From: Emiliania huxleyi CCMP1516
Taxonomy: Eukaryota > Haptophyta > Isochrysidales > Noelaerhabdaceae
Assembly: GCF_000372725.1 (NCBI RefSeq)
Contig: NW_005200507.1
Span: 640,750 to 704,749 of the forward strand
Reading direction: 5' to 3'
DNA: 64,000 bases
A program made the position numbers and the translations under genes. Positions 39,075 to 49,665 of the stretch are shown piece by piece. Every line of letters begins with the position of its first letter. Positions within the stretch are counted from its first letter, which is position 1. The notes beneath the pieces are model-generated. The model saw only the letters and a program-made list of their open reading frames with translations. It searched no databases and was not told where the DNA came from.

Positions 39075-40971
39075 ATGGCGAGTGTCGGGCTCTCCCTCTC
39101 CGGCCAGCCGTCCGCGCTGGCTCCCGGGCCCTGCGGCAGCGGCGGCGCAGGGACCGCGCGCCAGCTCGACTTTTCCACCAACCTGCTCCTCGGGGGCGGC
39201 GGGGCCGACAGCGAGGATGAGGACCTGTTCGGCGCAAAGAGCCGCCAGGCGGCCGCCGAGCTGGGAGCGCAGCACGCGGCAGCACGGACCCTCCCATCTG
39301 GCTCGAGTGAGGTCGAGGCCGCGTCGCCTGGCCTGCTCGAGAGCGGCCCGCCTGCATCGGCTGCGCCGGCTGCGAGCGCCGTCTCGCAGGTGCCGAGCGA
39401 GCCGCCTGCTCCCAATACCGAGCAAGTGACGACTCCAAGCCCTCCTCGTGCGCGCGACCTCGCCCCGAGTGCGGCCACCTCCGTTGGGGATGTCGCTCCA
39501 CGCGCGGTCGACGCCGTGCCAATCACGCCGCCCGCACGCCAAGAGCAGCAGCGGGCAACCTCCTCCGCTCCTCTGCCTCCGCGCCCGGCAGCGCCGCCGG
39601 ACCGCGTCTTGGCCTCGGCGCCAGGGGCCATGCCGCCGCCCGCGCCGCGCCTGACGCCGCAGCCCGTCTCGCTCGGAGGGGGCGCGGCGCTGACGCGGCG
39701 TCCGCTGGGCGGGCAGCTGACGAGCCTGATTGGATCGGGCGCCTTTGGGCCAGCGCCCACTCCTGCGCTCAGCCCGCAGCTCGCATCGTCGCGCCTTCTG
39801 GCGGCGCCCGCACGCAGGGCCGGCTCTTCCCCGCTTGTGCACGGTGGGCTAGCGCGCGCTCCAAGCAGCCTGGCATCTCGAAGCGAGGGACTCCCGATTC
39901 GTCCCGGCAGCCACGCCCTTGCGGCCGCCTCACTCCAGTCGCAGCGGCCGGCGGCGGCGCATCGGGCAGGCCTCCCCGCCGCGTGCCTTCCCTCCCCGCG
40001 GGCAGGCCCGCTCCATGCCGCACCACCCGAGGCAGTACCGGGTGGCGAGCGGGAGCGCATCGGCACCGGCGCTGCGGCGACTTCCCCCGTCCAAGCACGC
40101 ATCGGTCTCTCGCCCGAGTCCGCCGATGGCGCGGGCATCAGCGACGGGGCTCAGCGGCTCCAGATATCGCCTGCGACGCTGAAGCTGAGCAAGCAGTCGC
40201 GCGAGCAGGTGCCGACGCTCAACAAGATGAAGCAGCAGCTGCACCGGTTCCAGACGCAGTTTGCGCAGATGACCAACGAAGCGCTGCTCGAGGCACGCTC
40301 CAGGGAGGTGTGGGTTCGCAATATTCACAGCACAGACTTGCACCGGTCGATGCACAGGCGTGGGACCCAGAGACTGAGTACGCGATGCATCGCCTCCGCG
40401 AAGAGCTCCTGGCAGTCAAGCAGGCCGAGCACGACGCCGACGCCAACAGCGACGACCCGATGGCTTGTTCCAAACGAAGAGCATGGCCGTCTCCAAAGTG
40501 CAAGACATGTTCTGTGAGAGCGTGTGTGCGTGATTATAGGACATCGATGACGAGGCCCCGGTGCACGCTCAGCTCACCAAGGAGCTGGAGATGCGCAGCC
40601 CCTCTGGGGCCGCTGCCTCGAGGATGGAGACCGAGGCGCCATCGCCGGCCGCTTCGTGTTCGGTGGTTGCTCGCCCAGCCACGGTGGCCGTCAATGAAGG
40701 CACCCACCCTCGGCGCGTGGCCCCTTTCAGGCTGCGAGTACCTACTCCTCCTCCACGTGATTCGCACGACACTGGCGCAACCGTCGGCCGCAGCCCGAGC
40801 GCCGCGGGGAACGCGGGAAGCGTCGAACGATTCAGGGGAAGAGCCAAAGGTGTGATGTCTGGTGCAGAGAAGGGAGAGGCCGCGGGGGCGAGGCAAAGCG
40901 TCCTCGCGCGCCAAGGAGCGGGCCTTCTTGCTCGGCGACCAACCATGAGGCCGGCCTTTGAGCCGTGTTGA
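39075..40971 (+). CDS. Pro/Ala/Ser-rich protein with a short coiled-coil region, 3' structure uncertain
   Basis: Exon 1 (39075-40307) encodes 411 residues, mostly disordered Pro/Ala/Ser sequence with an acidic DSEDEDLFGAK near the start. It ends in a more ordered part (LNKMKQQLHRFQTQFAQMTN, ALLEARSRE). A 50-nt GT-AG intron (40308-40357) would join AWDPETEYAMHRLREELLAV. Beyond that the coherent pieces LFQTKSMAVSKVQDMF and DIDDEAPVHAQLTKELEM are in another frame with no clear intron, so the model past about 40450 is not reliable; the last open frame stops at 40971. Disordered plus helical composition suggests a scaffold or nuclear regulator, but no family is recognised. Confidence 0.4.
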
Positions 40972-41052
40972 CGGCGAAGACGGGCGAGGGCACAACACAA
41001 TATGCAGAGACATATACACTGAGAGAGAGTTGAGAACTGAGAGTTGTCGGAG

Positions 41053-42298
41053 TGAGGCCGTCCCGTTTTGATCTCTCGGTCAGTGGGGGGCCGAGCAGCC
41101 TCGGGGTCGGCGGGCGGGCGGGCGTGTTGAAAAATAGAAAACAGAAAACAAGACTCAAGTGTCAAGAGGGGACCCGGGCGGGCCCGGCCCCCCAGGAGCG
41201 GCCGCACACTGCTCGGTACCCCCCCTGCACACCTAAGCCCATGGCCGACCCCCCCCCCCCCCCCAGCAGCAGCGCTCTGCCTGTGGGGGGTGCTGGCATC
41301 TCTGTGTACAGACAGCAGCTGTAAGTAGCATGCGTTCGAGTTGCGAGAATTTATGGCCGGCATCAAAATCAGTGGTCTCACCGGCGGGGCCTCCTACTGC
41401 CAACCGGGCGGTGCGGGGCACGCCAGCCTCTCTTCTACGCCTCTCGTGCCTCGCGGCGCCTCTGCGTCAAGGAGGGAAGATACGGCTCTCGCAGCCCATC
41501 ATACGCCGTGGCACAGCGGAGAGCACAGCGGGCTGATCAAGACCATCGGATAGTGCTCAATATCTTCGCATGCTCGTCGTTGGTGATATCCGGGCGAGGT
41601 CATACGCCACAGGCCAGCAATCACTCGGTGATGAGACTATTGATGTAGGCGCGACGCTCTGACACCGAGTGTTGTGTGGTAGTACAAGATAGACTCACCA
41701 TGGTCACAAGTCTTTAGTAAAACGCCAGCACTCGACACGACGAAGGTGTATTGGGCTCGAAGGCGCGGTGAACACAACTGCCTCGAGCGTACCGCTCAAA
41801 CACGAGCCGAGGGGGCGGGAGGGGGGGCGGCGGGAGGCGGGAGCTGGGTCCAGTGCGCTCGGCTGCTGGGGGGGTCGGGACCCCCCCCCCAGCAGCAGCG
41901 CTCTGCTGCTGGGGGGGTCAGACCCCCCCCCCTAGCAGCAGGGACGGGCTTAGAAGTGCAGGGGGGGTACCGAGCAATGTGCGGCCGCTCCAGCCCACTG
42001 GGAGTAGAAAATACGCCCAAGGGGGCCAAGGAGGCAAGGAGGCGGCGCGGGGAAGCAGCATCAGGTGAGAGCAGGAAGGATGGCGCTTAGGGTCGGCTTT
42101 GAACAAGGGTTTCCAGGTTTTAGATCAGTATTGGTGTCGGCACACATCCCCACCAAATAGGTCAGCGGCAGTGCCTCTCTCGCAGGCTGATTTTGGCTGT
42201 TTTCGAGCTTGTTTTTGTTTTCAGTCTAGGGGGCCCGACCCCCTCAGAGGCGGCGGGCGGGCGCCCACTGACCGAGAGATCAAAACGGGACGGCCAGA
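41053..42298. repeat. foldback-type element with nested inverted arms
   Basis: GGCCGTCCCGTTTTGATCTC at 41053 is matched inverted at about 42279-42298. Inner arms also pair: GGAGCGGCCGCACACTGCTC near 41188 with its reverse complement near 41970-41992, both next to G/C homopolymers and an AGCAGCAGCGCTCTG motif. The centre (about 41290-41870) has no convincing transposase. The layout fits a foldback DNA element or MITE with long imperfect arms. Confidence 0.65.
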
Positions 42299-42744
42299 GC
42301 TGGCAGGCTGCGAGAACCCATGATCACGCCATCCGCCTCGACGGACATCCACAGCTGCCCCCTGCCCGGCACTTTGGCGGGCGCAAGGGCGCAGCCCGGG
42401 GCGAACAAATGTAGTGCGCGAACTGCTGTCTGTGCCTGTTGGTAGTACCATGAGCTCATGAGCATGACTGGTATAGAGCTCTCTGCGAGTGCGTGTACTG
42501 GCGTGTATACTGTGTGGTTCTGACTGGCGCGCGCTGTAGCTCCCGCCCGGTTGCAACCGAACCGCCGCGGTTCCCCGGGCTGACGCGGTGATGCGGCAGG
42601 CACACGCTCACAACACCCATACAAATACGAGGAGACGATCGGATTGGGGTCCGGCATCAACTTTTTTGTGTTTCCTGTCTTTCACAGCGCTTGGTCAGCA
42701 GGGTTAGCGCGTCGGCACCCCTCCACCCCACCGCCCTGGAACGA
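42299..42744. other. spacer downstream of HemW, nothing recognised
   Basis: This holds no gene that I can support. A GACTGGCGCGCGC motif near 42523 recurs at 21040, 44590 and 44872. A short inverted motif CGGTTGCAACCG lies at about 42549. Confidence 0.4.
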
Positions 42745-44481
42745 CTAACTTCCCGCCTCGCAGCCACCCAAGCCGCCCCCACCAACGTCGTCACGCTCGA
42801 GTCGTTCGTCGAGCCGGGCAAAGACGGTCGAAATCGCGTCATTCGAGAAGAGCAGCCCCTCCGGGTCTCGCAACGCGAAGCGACGGCAACGCGGTGCTGC
42901 CTCAGCACCGCTGTCGCCCCCGCCGCTCGCCTCCTCCGCCTCCATCACCCACCACTCGGCGGGCAACTCGGCTGCGGCGTCGCGGCACGCGCCCTCGGCC
43001 GCGGCGGCGAGCGTCTCGCCGAAGCGCGGCGTCAGCTCCGCCGGCAGCAGCCCCCGCGTGGTGCGGAGCTGCAGCATGATGAGTGTCGTCATCGCTTCGA
43101 CGCCCTCCTCACGCACGCCCAGCTCCGCCTGCGCTGCCGCGAAGCCCCTATCGCCGGCGGCGGAGGCCGCCGCGCCGCCGCTGCCACGCGTAGTCAACCG
43201 CTGGCCACCCGCAGCCCGATGCTGGCGGCCCGCCCCCTCCGCCCCCTCGAGGCGGCGCACAAAGGCCTCGTATGCGTCCATTCGCCGCGGCCGCGCGAGC
43301 CGCACGCCGTCGAGGTGCGAAGTGGCGCCCAAGCCGAAAGCAAAGAAAGGCTCATTGCGCCAATAGGCGGAGTTGTGTTGCGAGCGGTGCCCCTCCCGCC
43401 CAAAGGAGGAGACCTCGTACCGCTGCAGCCCGTGCGCCTATCGTGCCACTGACCTGGCTAGGACACGTCTCGGACCCTCTGCCCGCGCCCCGCCGCAGCA
43501 GCGCGCGCCCTCAGCACAGCCGACGCCTCACGGTACATCTCCGCTGCGAGGGCCTCGTCGGGCAGCGCCTTGAGCGTGCCCGCCTCCGCCCACCGGCCGT
43601 ACGCAGTGCGCGGCTCCACCTGACCGGCGGAGGGGAAGAGCGACTCGGCGGGTAGGTGCACAGAGGGAGGCGGTGGCGGAGGCGGTGCTCCGCGCGACCT
43701 GAAGGTCGTAGACAGAGATGTGCTGCGCGCCCGTCGTGGCGGCCGCATTGAGCGATCGGCGCCACGAGGCGAGGTCCTCGCCCGGGAGGCCGCCTAGTGG
43801 GCTCGGGCTCGCACCTCAGGGGGCGTGCCGAGGCACGAGAGCTGCGCCTCTCGCCGCGGCCTCGCCGATCAGGTCGACGCTCACAGAGCGAAGCGGGCTA
43901 CCGGCCGAGGACTGCGCCTGCATGAGGATCTCGACGGCGGCGCGCGCCTCGGCGGCGTCGTGGGATCGGCCTGCCGACGTTAGCAGCTTGTCGTCGAACG
44001 ACTGCACGCCGAGGCTCACGCGCGTGACGCCTGCCTCGAGGAAGGCGCGCAGCCGCGCTACATCGAAGGTGCCCGGATCCATCTCGAGCGTGACCTCGCA
44101 CCCGTCGGCGAGACCATAGGCGTCGCGCAAGCCGTCGACCAGCCCCGCCAGCAGCGGAGGCGGCGTCAGCGACGGCGTGCCGCCACCAAAATACAGGGAC
44201 GCGAGTGGCGGAGCACCCGGCTGCCGGCTCGGGCTGGCGGCGATCTCCCGGTGGAGGAGCGCGCAATACCGCTCCGCCGCCGCATCCGCAGCACCCGGCT
44301 TGGACCCGACGACAGAAATGGGAAAGTCGCAGTAGAAGCAGCGGCGGCGGCAGAAGGGCAGGTGGACGTAGGCGGCTCGAGGCGTTGCTGGCGGCATTGC
44401 TGCGGCGGCCGACGTCGTAGACATTGCAACCACCAGCGCATTTCGCACGCGCTGCCGGCGGTGTGGTAGCCACGCGAGCAT
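42745..44481 (-). CDS. hemW: HemW-like radical SAM heme chaperone
   Basis: Four exons (44481-43866, 43793-43699, 43619-43509, 43437-42745) give 504 residues; introns 1 and 3 are GC-AG, intron 2 GT-AG. The start at 44481 gives a basic, acid-free leader (MLAWLPHRRQRVRNALVVAM), probably mitochondrial or plastid. The radical-SAM cluster motif is HLPFCRRRCFYCDFP (Cys44, 48, 51), followed by LYFGGGTPSL and LEMDPGTFD. Splicing restores DLIGGLPGEDLASWRRSL, HISVYDLQ-VEPRTAYGRW, and VLRAHGLQRYEVSSFGR then HNSAYWRNEPFFAFG, all family signatures, ending ALRDPEGLLFSNDAI. HemW proteins bind heme and pass it to respiratory enzymes; they are related to the coproporphyrinogen oxidase HemN but usually lack that activity. 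The frame extends upstream to 44553 through repetitive sequence, which I excluded. Confidence 0.88.
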
Positions 44482-45026
44482 GCGGCAAGCTACCACCCCG
44501 CTTGAAAGAATTTTACGACGCAACTCCCTCGCAGCTTGAAAGAATTTAAACAAAACAAGTCGCTCTCACAGCAGACAGGCTCGACACAGGTGCGAACTGG
44601 CGCGTGCTAGTACTATCCCGCTTGAAAGAAGGCAAGGACTTCGTGCATGCTCGGAGACCCGTGTTTACTTTATGCCCCCCTCCCTGCAAACGCGCACCTC
44701 CCAAGGGTCAGGGCTTTCCTGCTCGTAGCCCGTCCCCGAGCATCCGGCCCGCTGGGTGCGCTTCTTAAGGTCGTCTTAGCTCCCCGGCCCTGGGATGGAT
44801 GTGAGTGAGGTTGCCGACTGCACCAAGTGCTCCAAGTACAACGAAACTCCCTCTCACAGCACTAGGCACGGGACTGGCGCGCACTGGCACTAACACCAAA
44901 GAAGAAAGCACAATCGCCCGTATCTTTCTCCAAACGCCGTAAAGACAGCGGCGTTCTGACACGGCGGCGTTCTTGTTCTGACAGCGTCGGCGCTGGCCTG
45001 CCTGCTCTTCACGCTGGCCACGCACC
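44482..45026. other. spacer with family C copy and short direct repeats
   Basis: Positions 44655-44832 carry a family C repeat. Upstream, GCTTGAAAGAA occurs three times (about 44499, 44535, 44620), and CTCACAGCA recurs at 44562 and 44855. No gene is seen. Confidence 0.5.
44655..44832 (+). repeat. dispersed family C, copy lacking its start
   Basis: This runs from TCGGAGACCCGTGTTTACTT through GCTGGGTGCGCTTCTTA to CCAAGTGCTCCAAG. It matches 48310-48475 on the same strand and 57513-57668 and 63642-63868 on the other. Confidence 0.75.
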
Positions 45027-45143
45027 ATGCTGCGCATCGCGAGCAATCGCGTAACACGGAGGGGCGGCGCCGGCCTTTTCTGGCTTTTTTGCGTCGGCTT
45101 TTTCGGATTCTCTCCCGCCTTCCTCTATGGGATTTTTTCTTGA
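45027..45143 (+). CDS. 38-residue putative organelle membrane protein
   Basis: A short frame with a CACC-ATG start encodes MLRIASNRVTRRGG followed by a strongly hydrophobic, aromatic segment (GLFWLFCVGFFGFSPAFLYG) and ends IFS-stop. A basic acid-free start plus one membrane span is typical of tiny inner-membrane subunits of mitochondrial complexes, but I cannot match it to a known subunit. It is convergent with the minus-strand frame ending at 45170. The odds of a chance 38-codon frame are high, so the hydrophobic pattern and context are the only support. Confidence 0.35.
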   Translation: MLRIASNRVTRRGGAGLFWLFCVGFFGFSPAFLYGIFS

Positions 45144-45169
45144 ACGTAAAGCGAACAGGTCAGGCGGAT

Positions 45170-46084
45170 TCACGTCGCCAGCGAGTGCTGCAGCACAAAC
45201 CGCGGCGGTGCAAGGCCCACCCTTGACTGCCGCCCGAGACCGTGCGGCGCGGTGGGAGAAGCGAGCAGGCATGGCTCATTTTCCAGGTTGAACCAGCACG
45301 ATTTGTGAATGAGAGACTGCGTCGGCGTTCTCAGCGTCGCGAGGGCGAGCCCGTTGCGTTGACGGGTGGGGCGGAGAGAGCTTCCTGCTGCAATAGACGG
45401 AAGGCTAAGTGCACTGACAGTGCCGGAACTTTGCCTTTGTGCCCCAACGGTCCCCCTGGTACTTCGAAACATGGGTGCCTCAAAAATCTCTGTAGACCTT
45501 GACCCTGCAAGTTGAGCCGCCTCGGAGTCCGCCGGATCCTCCTCGTGATCAGAGCAAGAATCAGACTCATCGACGTGAGTCGCCATGCTGAGCGGTCCGC
45601 TGTCAGCCTCAACTACCGCCGCTGCAATCTCGCCAGGTTGAGTGGCGACCGTTGGGAGCGCGAGAGCCAGCGCCGCCGTACCTGGACGGGACCCGGCGGA
45701 TGAGGCCCTCTCGTCGCGCCGACTGGCCGCGCTCCAGCTGCGAGAGGCTCGGGTAGATGATGTGGAGGAGGATGCCCTCGAAGTGGGAGCTACCCACGGC
45801 TCGGCAAGGGCCATCTCCGGCAGGGGCACGTTGGTGCTGCAGACAGAGTATTCGGAGCCCTCGCAGGCTGGTTCCTCAGACACGGCCTCCCTCTGAGCTG
45901 TGAGTTTCACCCGGCCGACTTGTTGCGGTTGGCATGTGGTCCTGAGCTGCTCGCGCCATTCTCTGCCGCTCACCAGGCGAGGATGGCGCAGCCGTCCAAG
46001 CGAGGAGGATCGGAAGCGACCAACTGGCGCGGACTGGTGCTGGCGGTGCATGGTAGGAAGCGAGGCGCAGGAGAGGAGGACCAT
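45170..46084 (-). CDS. hypothetical Ser/Ala-rich protein
   Basis: An open frame of about 304 residues from the ATG at 46084; the frame extends to 46189. It is rich in Ser, Ala, Arg and Thr with an acidic island (ESDSCSDHEEDPADSEAAQL). A C-terminal part with more varied composition reads SLIHKSCWFNLENEPCLLAS. No domain or membrane segment is visible. The composition is compatible with a disordered protein, but long chance frames are common in this GC-rich DNA, so I give low confidence. Confidence 0.3.
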   Translation of the reverse strand: MVLLSCASLPTMHRQHQSAPVGRFRSSSLGRLRHPRLVSGREWREQLRTTCQPQQVGRVKLTAQREAVSEEPACEGSEYSVCSTNVPLPEMALAEPWVAPTSRASSSTSSTRASRSWSAASRRDERASSAGSRPGTAALALALPTVATQPGEIAAAVVEADSGPLSMATHVDESDSCSDHEEDPADSEAAQLAGSRSTEIFEAPMFRSTRGTVGAQRQSSGTVSALSLPSIAAGSSLRPTRQRNGLALATLRTPTQSLIHKSCWFNLENEPCLLASPTAPHGLGRQSRVGLAPPRFVLQHSLAT

Positions 46085-46305
46085 GTGAGACAGTTGGGGT
46101 CGGCCCGCGTGCCGGTTTTGATCGGGGCGGCGGCCCGGCGAGGTGGTCGCAGCGGACGTTACACCCCCCCCCCCCCACCCCAAACACATACGTTTTTGCG
46201 CGCCAAAAAGATTGAACCCACTCCAAGTGCCCCCACGGATTACACTTACCTTCTCGGTCCGCGGTGAGCGGTGTGGGTCCTCTGTTGGAGAGAGTTTTTT
46301 TAAAC

Positions 46306-46371
46306 CAACAAGAAATCACGACATTCACAGGTGATTTGGGCTCGGCAGCTTGTCAGCCCTCGGCCGAAGCT
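46306..46371 (+). repeat. two-hairpin repeat copy
   Basis: This has CAACAAGAAATCACGA, GTGATTTGGGCTCGGCAGC and a CGGCCGAAGCT end, matching 35141-35210. It is preceded by GAGAGAGTTTTTTTA, the presumed terminal motif. Confidence 0.7.
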
Positions 46372-47040
46372 CTGCTTCCTGCTCTTCTCTTCTTCCTCCG
46401 TGGCGCGTCTGGGGGTCTTCTTCTTCCGGAGCCACGGGGGGAGAGTCCAGTCTCCTCGAGCCTGGAGAGTCTCTTTTGTCTTCACAGTTCAACTTATCAG
46501 ACCCGGGAAGATGTTGTGGCTCGATTGCTAGATCTGAACATCCGTCACTGTTAGATACAATCTGAACACGCTCATACTTCTCAATCAACGCGGGGACAGG
46601 CCAACAGCCAGTGGGACGAACGAGGGCCGCGACGACGGCTCAAGCGGGAGGGGGCGGAGACAGTGGGCACGAGCGAGCGAAGTGGGCGAGGACACTGATG
46701 ATGCACCCTGAGGATGCACCCTGAGGGAGGGTGTAGAGGATGTAGAGTGTAGAGCACTGTAGAGCTGTAGAGATGTAGAGCGCTCTGGAGCGCTGTAGAG
46801 CTGTAGAGCTCTACATCCGCCGCGTGACGATGCGGGTGCGTTGTAGAGCGATGTAGAGCGCGATTTTGCTGTAGAGTTTGTTGTAAGAGGCTCTACAGCC
46901 AACCCGCCGGGAAGGCAGTGACTCAAAGAGGTCGAGTCGCACTAATGGGGTGTCTCCGAGCTTACTGGAGCTCTGATGGACGGCCCTGACTATCCCTGAC
47001 ACGTGACACACAGAGAGTCACTCTGACGGCACACAACACC

Positions 47041-47397
47041 CTATAACTGCGTCATGACCAGCCTGCCATGCGTCGCCGGTGCCGCATTCGTCGCAGTGCT
47101 TCTGTAGCAGGCGGTGGACTGTCGGCTGCGAGGACGGTCGCATTTGCGCGAGGCGAGGCGAGCATTCAGACGCGTTGCATGCGCCATGACTCGCGCCAGC
47201 GCGTGCGGGAGCTCCTGGCTGAGCGTTGAGTCCAGGCGAGTTGCGCTGGCCACGATCGCTACGCCGAGCCGAGCTGACGCGCCGAGGCGCCGGCCAGTCG
47301 CAGCCGTGAGGCACGCCACAGCAGCAGAGGCACCTCCCACCCATTGGGCGGGCACACAGAAGGCCAGGGCAGCACTGGCAAGTGCAACGCGCCTCAT
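47041..47397 (-). CDS. doubtful ORF with signal-like start inside the foldback element
   Basis: The frame encodes about 118 residues and begins with a signal-like segment (VALASAALAFCVPAQWVGGA) followed by AAVACLTAATGRRLGASARL and a Ser/Ala/Arg-rich end. Overlapping frames on both strands in 47394-48100 are equally open, so none can be preferred. There is no match to a transposase or any other family that I know. Confidence 0.2.
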   Translation of the reverse strand: MRRVALASAALAFCVPAQWVGGASAAVACLTAATGRRLGASARLGVAIVASATRLDSTLSQELPHALARVMAHATRLNARLASRKCDRPRSRQSTACYRSTATNAAPATHGRLVMTQL

Positions 47398-48177
47398 GTC
47401 GGAGAGCGACCGTGCCTCGTTCGCCGCTTATTATGATGTAGAGTTTGTTGTAGAGATTTCACGTTGTACCTTTCCCACAAACGTTTCGAGTGGCGATCCG
47501 CCTTCGCTCTTGCGCTGCTCGCTCGCCCGGGCGGAGGGCATGACCGCCGAGGAGGCGAGTGGGCACCTGCCAGGCCTTCCGCAGGCAGCCTCTTGGGCAG
47601 ACTGAGGGTCGGCTCTGCGTGGCGTGGCCCGTGCGCTGCGCTGCGCAAAGCTGCATGTGCTGTGGGAGCATCTGGTGCTTCCACTGGGAGGTGCGCGCCG
47701 CCTGCAGCTGGTGGAGGGCCGTGCCGCCGTGTGCCTGCTCCGTGGACAGGACAGGGAGGCGGCGCCGCAGCGCCATGGCCTCCGCTGCTTGCCGGTGCAG
47801 CACTGTGCTGCCTGGTGAGCAGCCTGCTGGTTCTGTGTGCGGCGTTGGCGAGGCTGCAGTGGCACTGTACTGCATGCCACGGCGAGTGGCGTGCGGCGCG
47901 CGCGTCGCCGCGCGTGGCACGGGAGGCGCGAGAGGCGCGGCTGTCGGTCAACCCCGCGGCGCATGCGCGCCGCGGAAGCTGCTCGACAGGCGACTTCATT
48001 GCGAACGCGGTCGCCGTTACTCCAACTTTGCTTTGCCGATCAAAAGCGCCCGTCCTTTGCTTTTTAGCCGCCGAAATTTAGCATGCTGCTTTTCTTTATA
48101 GGTGCCTCGCAGCTGCGTATTCTCGTATTATCTTCGAGTAAGGTATTGCGTGGGGGGACGGTGCGTATTCTCGTATC

Positions 48178-48475
48178 ACTAGCTCCGAGTAGAGGGGGCG
48201 TCTGCAGTTAAGGGGAAACCTGGTACACGGGCCAACCCTCCGAGAGTATTCTTTAGCTCCGAGTAGAGGGGGCGTTCCGCAGCTAGGGGAAACCCGGAGC
48301 GCAGAGCCAACCCTCGGAGACCCGAGCCGTGTTATGGCCCTGCGAACGCGCACCCCCGGGGCTAGGGCTCTCTTGCCCGTAACCCGATGCCGAGCGTCCG
48401 GCCAACTGGGTGCGCTTCTCAGCTCCCCGGTCCTGGGCGTGAGGTTAATGACTGCACTCCAAGTGCTCCAAGTTG
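48178..48475 (+). repeat. dispersed family C, fullest copy, with partial tandem duplication
   Basis: The unit AGCTCCGAGTAGAGGGGGCG ... AGCCAACCCTC occurs at 48180 and again at about 48253. The second continues through GGAGACCCG, CCCCGGGGCTAGGGCTC, GCTGGGTGCGC-like sequence and ends CACTCCAAGTGCTCCAAG at 48475. It abuts the right arm of the foldback element. Confidence 0.7.
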
Positions 48476-48892
48476 TAGAGCGCCTCTACATCGCTCTACA
48501 ACGCACCCGCATCGTCACGCGGCGGATGTAGAGCTCTACAGCTCCACAGCGCTCCAGAGCGCTCTACATCTCTACAGCTCTACAGCGCTCTACACTCTAC
48601 ATCCTCTACACCCTCCCTCAGGATGCACCTTCGACTTAGGGAGCGGGGTTCAGCCGCTGGGCGGGCTTCAGGGTGGTGCTCACGCGAAAAGGAATCGACG
48701 CGATGTGCAAAGCATACAAGAAGGGGAGAAGGAAGAGGAGAGACGCCAGTGATGATGAAGCAGAGACTAGCGAGACGACGGAGGGAGGCGGGAGCACGAC
48801 TTTTTGCCTCTTTGGACTTTGCGGAGATCACAGACGCAGCAGGAGGATGCGTACGAAGAGATTAGGAGCAGCAGGAACCCGAGGGACCCGAT

Positions 48893-49032
48893 GTGGAAGA
48901 CGGCTAGTGCTGGCGAGGACGACCCCGGCTAGTCGCCGACCACACCCACAAAGAACCATGCACAAAGATCGCACGGGCGGGGACCTGTTCCTTTTTGCCC
49001 ATCGCACAGTAGAGGTGTCCGTTTTTATTTAT
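48893..49032 (+). mobile_element. LINE-like family B 3' end abutting a gene's stop codon
   Basis: A frame ends GTG GAA GAC GGC TAG (VEDG-stop), paralleling VGDG-stop in family A. The 3' UTR follows (GGCTAGTCGCCGACCACACC, GGACCTGTTCCTTTTTGCCC, GAGGTGTCCG) and then a TTTTTATTTAT tail. Two bases later (49034) is the reverse-strand stop codon of the next gene. The inverted copy is at 32702-32828. Confidence 0.7.
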
Positions 49033-49033
49033 C

Positions 49034-49665
49034 TCACCACTCCGCCTCGGGCTGCGACTCCACATAGAGACGGAGGTAGCGCTCTGGCGAGGCGTTGTCC
49101 GGGGGAAGATGCTCCGCATATAGGTAGGCGACCTGGGCCGGCTGCCGCAGCGTCGCCCGCAGCAGCGCAGAGTGCCCAGCCTCCTCCTACCGGTGCAAAC
49201 GTCGAGGCGAGGGTGAGGAGGAGGCCGTGTCGCTCTTCAGCACTGTAGACGCACCTCCTTCACAAAGTGCACAAACTCGAATGCCTCGTCGTGCAGCAGC
49301 AGCGTGGCTGGCGTCATGCGGCCTATCCCGCCCGCTGCGTCGGAGCTGTTGTCCAGCGGCGCCTGCGCCTTCACCACCCAGACCCCCTGCCTCGGACTCG
49401 CTGCTGCCTTGGCAGCAAGCTCCTGCAGCGATGCCAGCATGCCGGGCGCCATTCTCCCAAGCCGATACGTCAAGCCGGAGCCCCGGTCGCCGGAGCCGAT
49501 GCCCTGGAGCGGCCCGCCGTCGCTGGCGGGCTTGACGGCATTTGCCGGGTCACCGAGCAAGACATCTACGTGCTTGCCTCCTCGCAGCGAAGCAGTGTCG
49601 CAGAGAGGGCACGCCGCCAGATTTCGTGCTGCCCTTGGTACACACCTGCGTGCGAGAGTCTGCAT
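49034..49665 (-). CDS. unknown protein, two exons
   Basis: Exons 49665-49255 and 49186-49034 joined across a 68-nt GT-AG intron give 187 residues. The joined sequence reads LHDEAFEFVHFVKE then EEAGHSALLRATLRQPAQVA and YLYAEHLPPDNASPERYLRL, ending ESQPEAEW. Varied composition and a clean splice argue for a real gene. The N-terminal 30 residues are basic (MQTLARRCVPRAARNLAACP) and could be a presequence or unspliced 5' sequence. I do not recognise the family. The stop codon lies against the tail of an inserted retroelement, which may supply its 3' UTR. Confidence 0.5.

Larger units (their letters stand above)
46711..48630. repeat. 1.9-kb foldback element with ~150-bp inverted arms of TGTAGAG repeats
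   Basis: Positions 46711-46861 and 48479-48630 are near-identical inverted copies. Each holds a run of GTAGAG-type units, a palindromic CGCTCTGGAGCG-type centre and CCGCCGTGTGACG-like unique sequence. Between the arms are about 1.6 kb, including another TGTAGAGTTTGTTGTAGAG at 47436 and a family C copy against the right arm. No known transposase is recognisable. Confidence 0.8.

Noticed and set aside
44482-44553. Upstream extension of HemW to an earlier ATG
   Set aside because: The added sequence is part of a short repeated GCTTGAAAGAA array, while the ATG at 44481 begins a plausible organelle leader.
47394-48101. Overlapping open frames on both strands inside the foldback element as a transposase
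   Set aside because: No DDE or other transposase motif is visible, and the frames compete without any basis to choose.
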